This document shows positions 32,622-41,604 of a DNA stretch of 64,000 bases, one piece after another; position 1 is the stretch's first letter; the number at the start of each line of letters is the position of its first letter. The stretch covers positions 1 through 64,000 of the forward strand of contig NZ_JBEPTM010000011.1 of NCBI RefSeq assembly GCF_040549525.1, in the 5' to 3' direction. Under the pieces are notes generated by a model. It did not search any database. It saw only the letters and a list, made by a program, of their open reading frames with translations, and had not been told where the DNA came from. Made by a program: the position numbers and the translations under genes. The DNA comes from Lacisediminihabitans sp040549525. GTDB lineage: Bacteria > Actinomycetota > Actinomycetes > Actinomycetales > Microbacteriaceae.

Positions 32622-33026
32622 ATGCCGCAGATACGGATAAAGGATGCCGCCCTCTACCTGGGAGTGAGCGACGACACGGTGCGCCGCTGGGTCGACAACG
32701 GCACCCTGGTCGCCGAAAAGGACGAGTCGGGGCGTGCGGTCGTCGACGGCCTCGCCCTCGCGACGCTGGCGCGGGACCACGCGGTGCTGCCGGATGACCC
32801 CTCCGGCGTCTCCCGGTCGGCCCGCAACAGCTTCGTCGGCCTGGTCACGAACATCGTGATGGACACCGTCATGGCGCAGGTCGAACTGCAGTGCGGGCCG
32901 CACCGCGTCGTCTCCCTCATGAGCAGTGAGGCCGTTCGGGACCTCGGACTCGAGCCGGGATCCGTCGCCATTGCGGTCGTGAAAGCCACGACGGTGATCA
33001 TCGAGACCCCCGGGGGGAAGCAGTGA
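32622..33026 (+). CDS. HTH and TOBE (molybdate-binding) domain protein, putative mod regulator
   Basis: A 134-residue protein. Residues about 1-50 are a MerR/excisionase-like helix-turn-helix (RIKDAALYLGVSDDTVRRWVDNG). Residues about 68-130 are a TOBE/Mop domain (NSFVGLVTNIVMDTVMAQVEL) that binds molybdate. It precedes modA with a 4-base overlap, so it likely senses molybdate and regulates this operon, or stores molybdate. An ATG 9 nt upstream is an alternative start. Confidence 0.85.
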   Translation: MPQIRIKDAALYLGVSDDTVRRWVDNGTLVAEKDESGRAVVDGLALATLARDHAVLPDDPSGVSRSARNSFVGLVTNIVMDTVMAQVELQCGPHRVVSLMSSEAVRDLGLEPGSVAIAVVKATTVIIETPGGKQ

Positions 33027-33790
33027 GGAGACCGCTCCTCGCCGTCTTTACTCTCGGCATCCTTCTCGCCACAGCCGGATGCGCCGCCTCGGCGCCATCG
33101 GCGACGCCGAAGAATGACAGCCTCAGCGGGTCGATCACGGTCTTCGCCGCGGCATCCCTCACCCAGACCTTCGGAGAACTCGCCACCAGGTTCGAGGCAG
33201 CGCACCCCGGCGTGACCGTCGCGACGAGCTTTGCGGGGTCTGCCGACCTGGTCTCGCAGATCACCGCGGGTGCGCCCGCCGACGTGTTCGCCTCGGCCGA
33301 CACGACGAACATGACGAAGGTCTCGAGCCTGGTGGCGACTCCGGTGAACTTCGCCACCAATGTGCTGGAGATCGCGGTGCCACCGGGCAACCCGGCGAAG
33401 ATCGCGACTCTCGCGGACCTTGCGCGGCCCGGTGTCAAGACGGTGGTCTGCGCCCCGGCCGTGCCGTGCGGTGCGGCGACGGCGGCCGTCGAAACCGCCG
33501 GTGGGGTGAACATCAGCCCGGTGAGCGAGGAGAATGCGGTCACGGATGTGCTCGGAAAGGTCTCGTCCGGTGAGGCGGATGCCGGCCTCGTCTACGTGAC
33601 AGACGTGAAGGGTGCCGGCTCGAGCGTGACGGGAATCACGTTCCCGGAATCGAGCGCGGCCGTCAACACCTACCCGATCGCCACGGTGAAGGCGGGAACG
33701 AACCAGGCGGTCGCCACAGCCTTCGTTGCCTTCGTCACCGGCTCGGTCGGCCGGTCCGTGCTTGCCGCGGCGGGCTTCGGCGCCCCCTGA
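33023..33790 (+). CDS. modA: molybdate ABC transporter substrate-binding lipoprotein
   Basis: A 255-residue periplasmic-type binding protein anchored by a lipobox (ATAGC near residue 20). ModA features: ITVFAAASLTQTFGELA, FAGSADLVSQITAGAPADVFASAD and the late DAGLVYVTDV. GTG at 33023 overlaps the upstream stop (GTGA). It captures molybdate or tungstate for ModBC. Confidence 0.93.
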   Translation: MRRPLLAVFTLGILLATAGCAASAPSATPKNDSLSGSITVFAAASLTQTFGELATRFEAAHPGVTVATSFAGSADLVSQITAGAPADVFASADTTNMTKVSSLVATPVNFATNVLEIAVPPGNPAKIATLADLARPGVKTVVCAPAVPCGAATAAVETAGGVNISPVSEENAVTDVLGKVSSGEADAGLVYVTDVKGAGSSVTGITFPESSAAVNTYPIATVKAGTNQAVATAFVAFVTGSVGRSVLAAAGFGAP

Positions 33791-33792
33791 GC

Positions 33793-34599
33793 ATGGACCG
33801 CACAGCCTTTTCCGGACTGCCTCGCTGGGTGATCGCGGTCGCGATCGTCGGCGCGGCCTTCGTGCTGCTGCCGTTGGTCGCCATGGTGACCCGGGTGAAC
33901 TGGGGCGGATTCGTCGCTCTGGTCACGAGTGCGTCTTCCGTCGATGCCCTGCTGTTGAGTCTGCGCACCTCGCTCGCCGCGACCGCGCTCTGCGTGCTGT
34001 TCGGTGTGCCGATGGCACTCCTGCTGGCGCGCACCACCTTTCCCGGCCAGCGGGTCGTGCGCACGATCGTTCTGCTTCCCCTGGTGCTGCCGCCGGTGAT
34101 CGGCGGCATCGCGCTCCTCGCGGCCTTCGGAAGACAGGGGCTGATCGGCCGCCCGCTCGAGGCGCTCGGGCTGAGCATCGCATTCTCCACGGTGGCCGTC
34201 GTGATCGCCCAGACCTTCGTCGCCCTGCCGTTCCTCGTCCTGAGTCTCGAGGGAGCCATCCGCCTGGCCGGCACGCGATACGAAGCGGTTGCGGCGACGC
34301 TGGGAGCGCGGCCGAGCACAGTGCTGAGGCGCATCACGCTGCCCCTCGTGCTGCCCGCGCTGCTCTCCGGCGCCGTGCTGTCCTTCGCACGCGCCCTCGG
34401 TGAATTCGGGGCCACCCTCACCTTCGCCGGCAGCCTCCAGGGGGTCACGCGCACCTTGCCCCTGGAGATCTACCTGCAGCGGGAGACGGATCCGGATGCC
34501 GCCGTGGCCCTCTCGCTCGTGCTGGTCGTCGTGTCCCTCGTGGTGGTCGGCCTCACGCTGCGCACCGCCCCCGCCACCCGGGCGAGGTTCACCGCATGA
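33793..34599 (+). CDS. modB: molybdate ABC transporter permease
   Basis: A 268-residue permease with about five to six membrane segments and the cytoplasmic coupling loop EAVAATLGARPSTVLRRITLP, then ALGEFGATLTFAG, which is characteristic of ModB. It starts 2 nt after modA and overlaps modC by 4 bases. Confidence 0.93.
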   Translation: MDRTAFSGLPRWVIAVAIVGAAFVLLPLVAMVTRVNWGGFVALVTSASSVDALLLSLRTSLAATALCVLFGVPMALLLARTTFPGQRVVRTIVLLPLVLPPVIGGIALLAAFGRQGLIGRPLEALGLSIAFSTVAVVIAQTFVALPFLVLSLEGAIRLAGTRYEAVAATLGARPSTVLRRITLPLVLPALLSGAVLSFARALGEFGATLTFAGSLQGVTRTLPLEIYLQRETDPDAAVALSLVLVVVSLVVVGLTLRTAPATRARFTA

Positions 34600-35627
34600 C
34601 ACTGCACCTGCAGGCGACGGTCGCCGAGCGCGGCTTCGACGTCTCCCTCGACGTGGCCGAGGGGCAGACCCTCGCCGTGCTCGGGCCGAATGGGGCGGGC
34701 AAATCGACCCTTCTCTCGATCCTCGCCGGGCTGCTGCGGCCCGACTCCGGCCGGGCGGATCTCGGCGGCGACTCCCTGTTCGACCTGACCAGCGGGCACT
34801 GGTCGCCACCCCATCGGCGGGGCATCTCGTTGCTCGCCCAGGAAGCACTGCTCTTCCCGCACCTCACCGCTCTGGAGAACGTGGCCTTCGGGCCGCGGAG
34901 CGCGGGCCGGTCGCGTGCGGAAGCACGGGCATCCGCGCACCGGTGGCTCGCCGCGGTCGAGGCCGCGGAACTCGGCGCCAGCCGCCCGGCCCAGCTCTCG
35001 GGCGGACAGGCGCAGCGGGTGGCGATCGCGCGCGCCCTTGCACCGGAGCCTCGACTGTTACTGCTCGATGAGCCGCTCGCCGCCCTCGACGTTGCGGTCG
35101 CACCCACCCTTCGGCGCATGTTCCGCACGGTGCTCGCCGGCCGCACCGCAATCGTGGTCACCCACGAGGTGCTCGACGCCCTCACCCTCGCCGACCGTGT
35201 GGTGGTGCTCGGCGAGGGGAAGATCGTGGAGCAGGGGGCGACGGCCGAGGTGCTGCAACGGCCGCGGCATCCGTTCACCGCCGGTCTCGCCGGACTCAAT
35301 CTGCTCACCGGGGTGCGTACCGCCACCGGGCTCCGGATGTCGGACGGCACGGTGGTCACCGGTGCGGGCACCGGCACCCTCGGCGCGCCCGCCGCCGCCG
35401 CGGCGCGCCCCTCCGCGATCTCCGTGCAGCTCGATCGTCCCGCCGGCGCCAACGCGTTCCCGGTGACGGTGCAGGACCTCGAGCCCCGGGGGGACAGCGT
35501 GCGCGTGCGCTCGGCGTCGATGTCAGCCGACATCTCGCCGGGTCGCGCGGCGGTGCTCGGGCTCGGTCCCGGACTGCCGGTATGGTTCAGCCTGCCGGAG
35601 GACGAAGTCGCGGTGTACCCGCGCTGA
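34596..35627 (+). CDS. modC: molybdate ABC transporter ATP-binding protein
   Basis: A 343-residue ATPase. Walker A is GPNGAGKST (about residues 30-38), the signature LSGGQAQRVAIARAL, Walker B LLLLDEPLAALD and the switch His in VTHEVLDAL. Residues beyond about 270 form a TOBE-like molybdate-sensing tail. ATG overlaps the modB stop. Together ModABC supplies molybdenum for the sulfite-oxidase-like and xanthine-dehydrogenase enzymes in this window. Confidence 0.93.
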   Translation: MTLHLQATVAERGFDVSLDVAEGQTLAVLGPNGAGKSTLLSILAGLLRPDSGRADLGGDSLFDLTSGHWSPPHRRGISLLAQEALLFPHLTALENVAFGPRSAGRSRAEARASAHRWLAAVEAAELGASRPAQLSGGQAQRVAIARALAPEPRLLLLDEPLAALDVAVAPTLRRMFRTVLAGRTAIVVTHEVLDALTLADRVVVLGEGKIVEQGATAEVLQRPRHPFTAGLAGLNLLTGVRTATGLRMSDGTVVTGAGTGTLGAPAAAAARPSAISVQLDRPAGANAFPVTVQDLEPRGDSVRVRSASMSADISPGRAAVLGLGPGLPVWFSLPEDEVAVYPR

Positions 35628-35747
35628 GTGCCGCAGGGCGGATCTGCGCCCCCACCGCATGGCGTCGCCGCCCCCGTTGGAGCTCTCTGTAGGGTTCAGA
35701 AAGCACGGATCGCCCGTGCCGCCCACCGAGCCGAAAGCGAGCGCGCG

Positions 35748-36815
35748 ATGTCCGACGCCGTACTCCAGCCCGGTGTCGGCCCGATCCGCGCACCCCACTA
35801 CCTGCCGGCCGATCCCTCCGCAGTGGTGTGGGGGCGGCTTCCGTGCGCCACCGACAGTCCCGTGCTCACGATCGATGCGGGCGATGAGGTCACGATCGAC
35901 ACGATCAGCCACGAGGGCATCCACGAAGACCAGGGCCGCGATCCGCTCGCCTTCTTCGCCGGATTCGGGGTGGACGCCGACAGCGTGCTGACGGATGCCG
36001 TTGCGCTCGCCTCCTCCGACTACCGGCGCGACCCGGCGGTCGACGGCCCCCACGTGGTCACCGGCCCGGTACGCATCCGCGGCGCCCGGCCCGGGGACCT
36101 GCTCAAGATCACCGTGCTCGAGACCCTGCAGCGGGTGCCCTACGGAATCGTGTCGAACCGACACGGCCGCGGGGCTCTCCCCGGCGAGTATCCGGTCGAC
36201 GGGGAGCGCGTGAGCGTCTTCGCGGGCGTCTCCGACGGCTTCGGCACGATGCCGCGCGTGCTCGGCGGTGAGCACAGCATCCGCTTTCCGCTCGCACCGT
36301 TTCTCGGAATCATGGGGGTGGCCGTCGCGGGAGACGTGCGCCCGCACTCCGTGCCGCCCGGGCCACACGGCGGCAACATCGATATCAACCTGCTGACAGT
36401 CGGAAGCAGTCTCTACCTGCCGATCCAGGCGGAGGGCGCGCTCGCCTACGTCGGAGACCCGCACTTCGCGCAGGGCGACGGCGAAGTCGCCCTCACCGCG
36501 ATGGAGGCCTCCCTGCGGGCGACCCTGCGCTTCGAGGTGCTCACCCAGCAGGACGCACTCGACGCCTTCGGCGCCCTGGTCGGCCCGCTGGTGGAGACCA
36601 CCGATTACCTCGTGCCGACCGGCATGGACGAAGACCTGGATGAGGCGGTCAAGGCGTGCGTGCGCGCCGCGATCGCCCTGTTGCAGGCCCGATTCTCACT
36701 CGACGCCGCACACGCGTACGCGTACCTCAGTGCGGCGACGGACTTCAACATCTCGCAGGTCGTGGATATCGTGAAAGGCGTTCACGCAAAGATTAGGGTG
36801 GCAGATTTTGACTGA
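35748..36815 (+). CDS. acetamidase/formamidase family protein
   Basis: A 355-residue FmdA/AmdA-type amidase that hydrolyses short amides to acid plus ammonia. Family segments include GDEVTIDTISHEG, GPVRIRGARPGDLLKI, HGGNIDINLLTVGSSLYLP and GDGEVALTAMEASL. ATG at 35748 follows GAAAGCGAG. The downstream amidase starts within its stop codon. Formamide arises in some purine and pyrimidine routes, which fits the neighbours, but the substrate is not shown. Confidence 0.88.
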   Translation: MSDAVLQPGVGPIRAPHYLPADPSAVVWGRLPCATDSPVLTIDAGDEVTIDTISHEGIHEDQGRDPLAFFAGFGVDADSVLTDAVALASSDYRRDPAVDGPHVVTGPVRIRGARPGDLLKITVLETLQRVPYGIVSNRHGRGALPGEYPVDGERVSVFAGVSDGFGTMPRVLGGEHSIRFPLAPFLGIMGVAVAGDVRPHSVPPGPHGGNIDINLLTVGSSLYLPIQAEGALAYVGDPHFAQGDGEVALTAMEASLRATLRFEVLTQQDALDAFGALVGPLVETTDYLVPTGMDEDLDEAVKACVRAAIALLQARFSLDAAHAYAYLSAATDFNISQVVDIVKGVHAKIRVADFD

Positions 36816-38358
36816 CAGCACGGTAGAAGGGGATGCTCCAGACGGCCTCCTCGACGCATTCTGGGAATATGAGCGGGCCCTCATGGCCAATGACCTCGGC
36901 GCGCTCGACCGTCTCTTCGCTCCCGGCGACGGGACGCTGCGCAGTGACGCCGGTGGCGTCCTCGTGGGTCACGATGCGATCAGTGCCTTCCGGCAGGGTC
37001 GCGGAGGAGCTCCAGCCCGCAGCATCGGCGACATCCACGTGCGCGACCTCGGCAACGATCGTGCGCTCGTCGTTGCCGTGACCCTTCCCGCTACCGGCGG
37101 CCGCGGGCAGCAGACCCAGCTCTGGCACCGCAGTTCCACGAACGACGGAGACGTCGACTGGCTCGTCGAGGCCGCCCACGTGAGCGTTCCGGCGCCCGCG
37201 ATCGCGGCATCCGTCTGGCGGGTCGTCGGCAGCCCGCTGGTCACCGGTGCCACGGAGGGTCCGCTGGTCGGTGAGACCGTCGCGGTCAAGGACCTCTTCG
37301 ACGTGGCGGGATTCGCCGTGGGTGCCGGAGTGCCGGCGTATCTCGCCGAAGCGCCTCGCACCGTGGCACATGCCTCGGCGGTCACCGCGCTCCTCGCGGC
37401 AGGCGCGACGGTGCAGGGGATCGCCCAGACCGACGAATTCGCCTACAGCGTCGCCGGCAAGAACTCGCACTACGGCACTCCGCCGAACGCCGCCGTCGCC
37501 GGCGCGATCCCCGGCGGCTCCTCGAGCGGTGCGGCCACGGCTGTCGCCTCCGGGCAGGTCTCGATCGGGCTCGGCACGGACACCGGCGGATCGATCCGGG
37601 TTCCCGCGTCCTACCAGGGCCTCTGGGGGCTCCGCACGACGCACGACGCCGTGGCGCGCGCCGGCCTGCTCGGGCTCGCGCCCTCGTTCGACACCGTGGG
37701 ATGGATGACGCGCGACGCGGCAACGCTGCGCGCCGCGGCATCCGCGTCCCTCGGCAGCGCCGGCCGTGCCGAGGTCTCCGGGAGGTTCGCCGTCGCTCCG
37801 GCGCTCCTCGCGCTCGCGTCGCCGGAGCTGCAGGATGCCTTCGCCGCGACGCTCGCCCGACTCGCCGAAGCCGGCCTCACCGACGATCTGGTCGAGGTGA
37901 CCCTGCCCGATATCGACGACCTGCACGAGATCTTCCGCACGGTGCAGTCCGCCGAGGCGTGGGCGACCCATGGGGAATGGATCACCGCGCATCCCGACGC
38001 CCTCGGCTCGGAGATCGCCGGCCGGTTCGCGTTCGGCGCGACGATCGACCCGGAGACCGAGTCCTTCGCGCGGCAGGCGCTCGAGCTCGCCCGCGAGCGC
38101 ATCGAATCGATCGTCGGCGAGCGGGTACTGCTGCTACCGTCCGCGTCATCCGTCGCCCCGTCGACGACAGCGGATGCCGAGACGATCGAGCAGGTGCGTC
38201 AGAGCACTCTGCGCCTCACCTGTGTCGCCGGGATCGCGGGCAGGCCGGCGTTGAGCGTGCCGCTGTTGACCGTGGAAGGTGCACCGGTCGGATTCGGCCT
38301 CGTCGGACCGCCGAACACCGACGTGGCACTGATCGCGCTGGGGGAGTCGCTGGCGTAG
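36808..38358 (+). CDS. fusion of AtzH-like domain and amidase-signature hydrolase
   Basis: A 516-residue chain. Residues about 10-130 are a SnoaL/NTF2-fold AtzH-like domain (FWEYERALMANDLGALDRLF). Residues about 140-516 are an amidase-signature enzyme with Lys161 (VAVKDLFD), Ser238 (PGGSSSGAA) and Ser262 (DTGGSIRVPA) as the Ser-Ser-Lys triad. AtzH acts with AtzE in cyanuric-acid breakdown on carboxyurea-type intermediates, so an N-carboxyurea or ureido substrate is plausible. TTG at 36808 overlaps the upstream stop by 8 bases. The large repeat array begins about 110 bp after its stop. Confidence 0.85.
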   Translation: MTDSTVEGDAPDGLLDAFWEYERALMANDLGALDRLFAPGDGTLRSDAGGVLVGHDAISAFRQGRGGAPARSIGDIHVRDLGNDRALVVAVTLPATGGRGQQTQLWHRSSTNDGDVDWLVEAAHVSVPAPAIAASVWRVVGSPLVTGATEGPLVGETVAVKDLFDVAGFAVGAGVPAYLAEAPRTVAHASAVTALLAAGATVQGIAQTDEFAYSVAGKNSHYGTPPNAAVAGAIPGGSSSGAATAVASGQVSIGLGTDTGGSIRVPASYQGLWGLRTTHDAVARAGLLGLAPSFDTVGWMTRDAATLRAAASASLGSAGRAEVSGRFAVAPALLALASPELQDAFAATLARLAEAGLTDDLVEVTLPDIDDLHEIFRTVQSAEAWATHGEWITAHPDALGSEIAGRFAFGATIDPETESFARQALELARERIESIVGERVLLLPSASSVAPSTTADAETIEQVRQSTLRLTCVAGIAGRPALSVPLLTVEGAPVGFGLVGPPNTDVALIALGESLA

Positions 38359-38369
38359 CGGCGTAGCGC

Positions 38370-38434
38370 GGGGTGCCGGTGTGCCGGTGTCGCGGGGTGC
38401 CGGTGTCGCGGGGTGCCGGGGTGCCGGTGTCGCG
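38370..38434. repeat. short GC-rich tandem repeat preceding the large array
   Basis: Several imperfect copies of a unit of about 17 bp built from GGTGCCGGTGTCGCGGG directly follow the amidase stop. Confidence 0.65.
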
Positions 38435-38466
38435 GTGTTCCGCCGGCTCTGCCTTTCCGGCTTTGT

Positions 38467-39461
38467 CCACCCGTCAGAAACTGCTCTTTCGGCGGGCCGG
38501 GGCGACCGTTTGTGACGGTTGGCGCGGGGCGGCCGGGGGAGGGTGAGTGCCCGTCCGGCAGAAACTGCTGTCTCGGCGAGCCGGGGCGACCGGTTGTGAC
38601 GGTTAGCGCGGGGTGGGCGACGGCGGGGACTGGTCGCGCGCGGGGGAGGTTGCCGAGGCGCGGTCGAGCGCGGGGAAGCATCCCCATCCCCGATAAGGGC
38701 TGCCCCTTGGTTGGGGCCCACCCGGCAGAAACTGCTGTCTCGGCCAGCCGGGGCGACCGGTTGTGACGGTTGACGCGGGGCGGCCCGCGGAAGGCGGGGC
38801 CCACCCGTCAGAAACTGTTCTTTCGGCCAGCCGGGGCGACCGTTTGTGACGGTTGGCGCGGGGTGGGCGGCGGCGGGGACTGGTCGCGCGCTGGGGAGGC
38901 TGCCCAAGGCGCGGTCGAGCGCGGGGAAGCATCCCCGGTGAGGGCTGCCCCTTGGTTGGGGCCCACCCGTCAGAAACTGTTCTTTCGGCCAGCCGGGGCG
39001 ACCGGTTGTGACGGTTGGCGCGGGGCGGCTGGGGGAGGGTGAGTGCCCACCCGTCAGAAACTGCTGTCTCGGCCAGCCGGGGCGACCGTTTGTGACGGTT
39101 GACGCGGGGTGGGCGGCGGCGGGGACTGGTCGCGCGCGGGGGAGGTTGCCCCGGGCGCGGTCGAGCGTGGGGAAGCATCCCCGGTGAGAGCTGCCCCTTG
39201 GTTGGGGCCCACCCGGCAGAAACTGCTGTCTCGGCCAGCCGGGGCGACTGGTTGTGACGGTTGACGCGGGGCGGCTCGAGCAAGATGGGGCCCACCCGTC
39301 AGAAACTGCTGTCTCGGCCGGCCGGGGCGACCGTTTGTGACGGTTGGCACGGGGTGGGCGGCGGCGGGGACTGGTCGCGCGCGGGCGGGCCGGGGAGGGA
39401 CGAGAGTCACCGGCAGAAACTGTCCTCTCGGCGGGCCAAGGCGACCGGGTGTGACGGGTGG
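38467..39461. repeat. tandem array of nine palindromic subunits in a convergent gap
   Basis: Subunits keyed on CAGAAACTG start at 38475, 38559, 38726, 38809, 38971, 39055, 39217, 39300 and 39414. Spacing alternates about 84 and 162 bp (about 246 bp per pair). Each subunit has near-inverted arms, for example CCACCCGTCAGAAAC (38467-38481) against GTTTGTGACGGTTGG (38508-38522), 13 of 15 matching. The longer spacers carry hairpins GGGGAAGCATCCCC and GCCCCTTGGTTGGGGC. All frames are largely open because of base composition, but subunit spacings are not consistently multiples of three, so I treat it as non-coding. Confidence 0.9.
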
Positions 39462-39523
39462 CGCCCGGGGTGACCGCGGGAGAGCGCCGCCCGTTGCGGG
39501 GACCTCGCACCGCAACGCGCCGA

Positions 39524-40288
39524 TCAGTCGTGGGTCGGCAGCTCCACCGGCTGAAGGCTCGCGATCTTCGGCGCACGGTTGTCGCCGGAGGAGCGGCCGG
39601 TGAGGCGACGTCCGATCCACGGCAGCACGTAACGCCGCCAGTAGGCGGAGGTGCGCTCATGCGCTTCGGCGGGGGTGCCGGGGTCCGAAGCATCCGCGAT
39701 CGGAACTCCGAGCGCCGCGAGCACGTTTCCGGCGACCCGAGCGTGACCCACCGGATTGAGGTGCAGTTTGTCGCGAGACCAGTACGGCAGCTGCCCGAGC
39801 TCGGCATCGGCCCAGTTGTCGACGAAGGTCACGTGCTCCTTGGGCAGTCGGCCGCGAACGGATGCCGCGAGCAGCTCTCCCCTCGCGCGCACGAAGGATC
39901 CGAGGGGGATGTGCCGGGTGGGGTCCGCGCCGCTGACCAGGATCACGTGCACTCCGCTCGCGACCGCCCTGTCGACCGCGGCCTCCAGCTGGTCGGCGAT
40001 CGAGCCGATCGAGACCCGCGGCCGCAGGATGTCGTTGCCTCCCCCGTTGATGCTCATCAGAGCGGGGGAGAGCGCGATGGCGGCATCGAGCTGTTCGGTC
40101 ACTATCGGCGCGAGCAGCCGCCCCCGGATGGCGAGGTTCGCGTAGCTGACCCGCTCCGGGGATGCCGCGGCGAGACCGAGGGCGACCAGGTCGGCCCACC
40201 CTCGCACGCGTCCGTCGGGCAGATCGTCCCCGACACCCTCGGTGAAGCTGTCGCCGATGGCCACATAACTGGAGAAATTGATCGTCAC
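39524..40288 (-). CDS. SGNH/GDSL-family hydrolase
   Basis: A 254-residue esterase or lipase-like enzyme. Block I is AIGDSFTEGVGDD (nucleophile Ser), block II ANLAIRGRLL, block III SINGGGNDIL, and block V DKLHLNPVGHARVA carries Asp and His. There is no signal peptide. GTG at 40288 is assumed because the conserved sequence starts right after it; the ribosome site is poor. Substrate unknown. Its 3' end faces the repeat array. Confidence 0.85.
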   Translation of the reverse strand: MTINFSSYVAIGDSFTEGVGDDLPDGRVRGWADLVALGLAAASPERVSYANLAIRGRLLAPIVTEQLDAAIALSPALMSINGGGNDILRPRVSIGSIADQLEAAVDRAVASGVHVILVSGADPTRHIPLGSFVRARGELLAASVRGRLPKEHVTFVDNWADAELGQLPYWSRDKLHLNPVGHARVAGNVLAALGVPIADASDPGTPAEAHERTSAYWRRYVLPWIGRRLTGRSSGDNRAPKIASLQPVELPTHD

Positions 40289-40386
40289 GCTCCCGAGTCC
40301 ATCACACTTCGCGAAACCCGTCTGAAACGCCCGTTCCGTAGGCTGGACTTCTCGAACAGCAGATTCATCCACCCCGCGAGGACACC

Positions 40387-41604
40387 ATGCAGAGCTACCC
40401 GATCGATCCTCCGCAGCGGCTGTTGATGGGCCCCGGCCCCATCAACGCCGATCCGCGCGTGCTGCGGGCGATGTCCGCCCAGCTGGTTGGTCAGTACGAC
40501 CCCGCGATGACGGCCTATATGACCGAGACCATGGAGCTCTATCGGGGCGTCTTCCGCACGGCGAACGAGGCCACCCTGCTGGTCGACGGCACCTCGCGCG
40601 CCGGAATCGAGGCCGCGCTCGTCTCTCTCATCGAGCCGGGCGATCGCGTGCTGGTGCCGATCTTCGGACGATTCGGCCACCTCCTTCGCGAGATCGCGGA
40701 GCGTTGCGGCGCAGAGGTGCACGTGATCGAACGCGAGTGGGGCACGGTCTTCACCCCGGCCGAGATCGAGGCGGCGATCCTCACCTCGAAGCCGAAGATC
40801 CTCGCCATCGTGCACGGCGACACCTCCACGACCCTCGCCCAACCCCTCGACGAGCTCGGCGCGATCTGCGCGAAACACGGCGTGCTCCTCTACACCGACA
40901 CCACGGCATCCCTCGGAGGCAATGAGTTCGAGACCGATGCCTGGGGAGTGGATGTCGCGACCGCCGGCCTGCAGAAGTGCCTCGCCGGCCCTTCCGGCAG
41001 TGCACCGATCACGCTCTCGGCGGCGGCAGTGGACGTGATCAACCGCCGCAAGAGCATCGAGGCTGGCATCCGTTCCGAGGGGGATGCCGTGCTGGCGAGC
41101 CCGATCCGCTCCAACTATCTCGACCTCGCGATGATCATGGACTACTGGGGCCCCAAGAGGCTCAACCATCACACGGAGGCCACGACGATGCTCTACGGCG
41201 CCCGGGAGTGCGCGCGAATCCTCATCGAGGAGGGCATCCCCGAGGCGATCGAACGTCACCGGCTGCATGGCTCGGCGATGGTCGCGGGTCTCCTGGGGCT
41301 CGGATTCGACCTCTTCGGTGACCAGTCGGTGCGCATGAACAACGTGGTCGGGGTCGAGATCCCCTCCGGGATCGACGGAGACGGCGCGCGCGCGACGATG
41401 CTCAGCGACTACGGCATCGAGATCGGCACCTCCTTCGGCCCCTTGCACGGCCGCGTCTGGCGCATCGGCACCATGGGCTACAACGCGCGGCGAGACACCG
41501 TGCTCACCACCCTCGCGGCTCTCGAGCAGGTGCTCCGCCGCGGTGGTGTCGCGGTGACGGCGGGCAGTGGGGTCGGCTCCGCGCTCGACTTCTACGGTTC
41601 ATGA
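40387..41604 (+). CDS. pucG: PLP-dependent aminotransferase, (S)-ureidoglycine/alanine-glyoxylate type (PucG-like)
   Basis: A 405-residue class V aminotransferase. Features: MGPGPINADPRVLRAM, LLVDGTSRAGIEAALVSL, YTDTTASLGG and the cofactor Lys in TAGLQKCLAGPSGSAP. In purine catabolism PucG moves the amino group of ureidoglycine to glyoxylate, making glycine. It overlaps the allantoate-type hydrolase by 4 bases, which strongly supports that role. A generic alanine-glyoxylate aminotransferase is the alternative. Confidence 0.88.
   Translation: MQSYPIDPPQRLLMGPGPINADPRVLRAMSAQLVGQYDPAMTAYMTETMELYRGVFRTANEATLLVDGTSRAGIEAALVSLIEPGDRVLVPIFGRFGHLLREIAERCGAEVHVIEREWGTVFTPAEIEAAILTSKPKILAIVHGDTSTTLAQPLDELGAICAKHGVLLYTDTTASLGGNEFETDAWGVDVATAGLQKCLAGPSGSAPITLSAAAVDVINRRKSIEAGIRSEGDAVLASPIRSNYLDLAMIMDYWGPKRLNHHTEATTMLYGARECARILIEEGIPEAIERHRLHGSAMVAGLLGLGFDLFGDQSVRMNNVVGVEIPSGIDGDGARATMLSDYGIEIGTSFGPLHGRVWRIGTMGYNARRDTVLTTLAALEQVLRRGGVAVTAGSGVGSALDFYGS

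Noticed and set aside
38467..39461. CRISPR array
   Set aside because: Units are 58 bp or longer and palindromic, spacers are themselves repeated, and no cas genes are present.
38146..39807. Long open frames on the minus strand across the 38-39 kb array, with repeated Arg/Pro-rich peptides
   Set aside because: All frames are open because the repeats are GC-rich. Subunit spacings of 83, 84, 114, 162 and 167 bp shift the frame between copies, there is no ribosome site, and the frame overlaps two well-supported genes.
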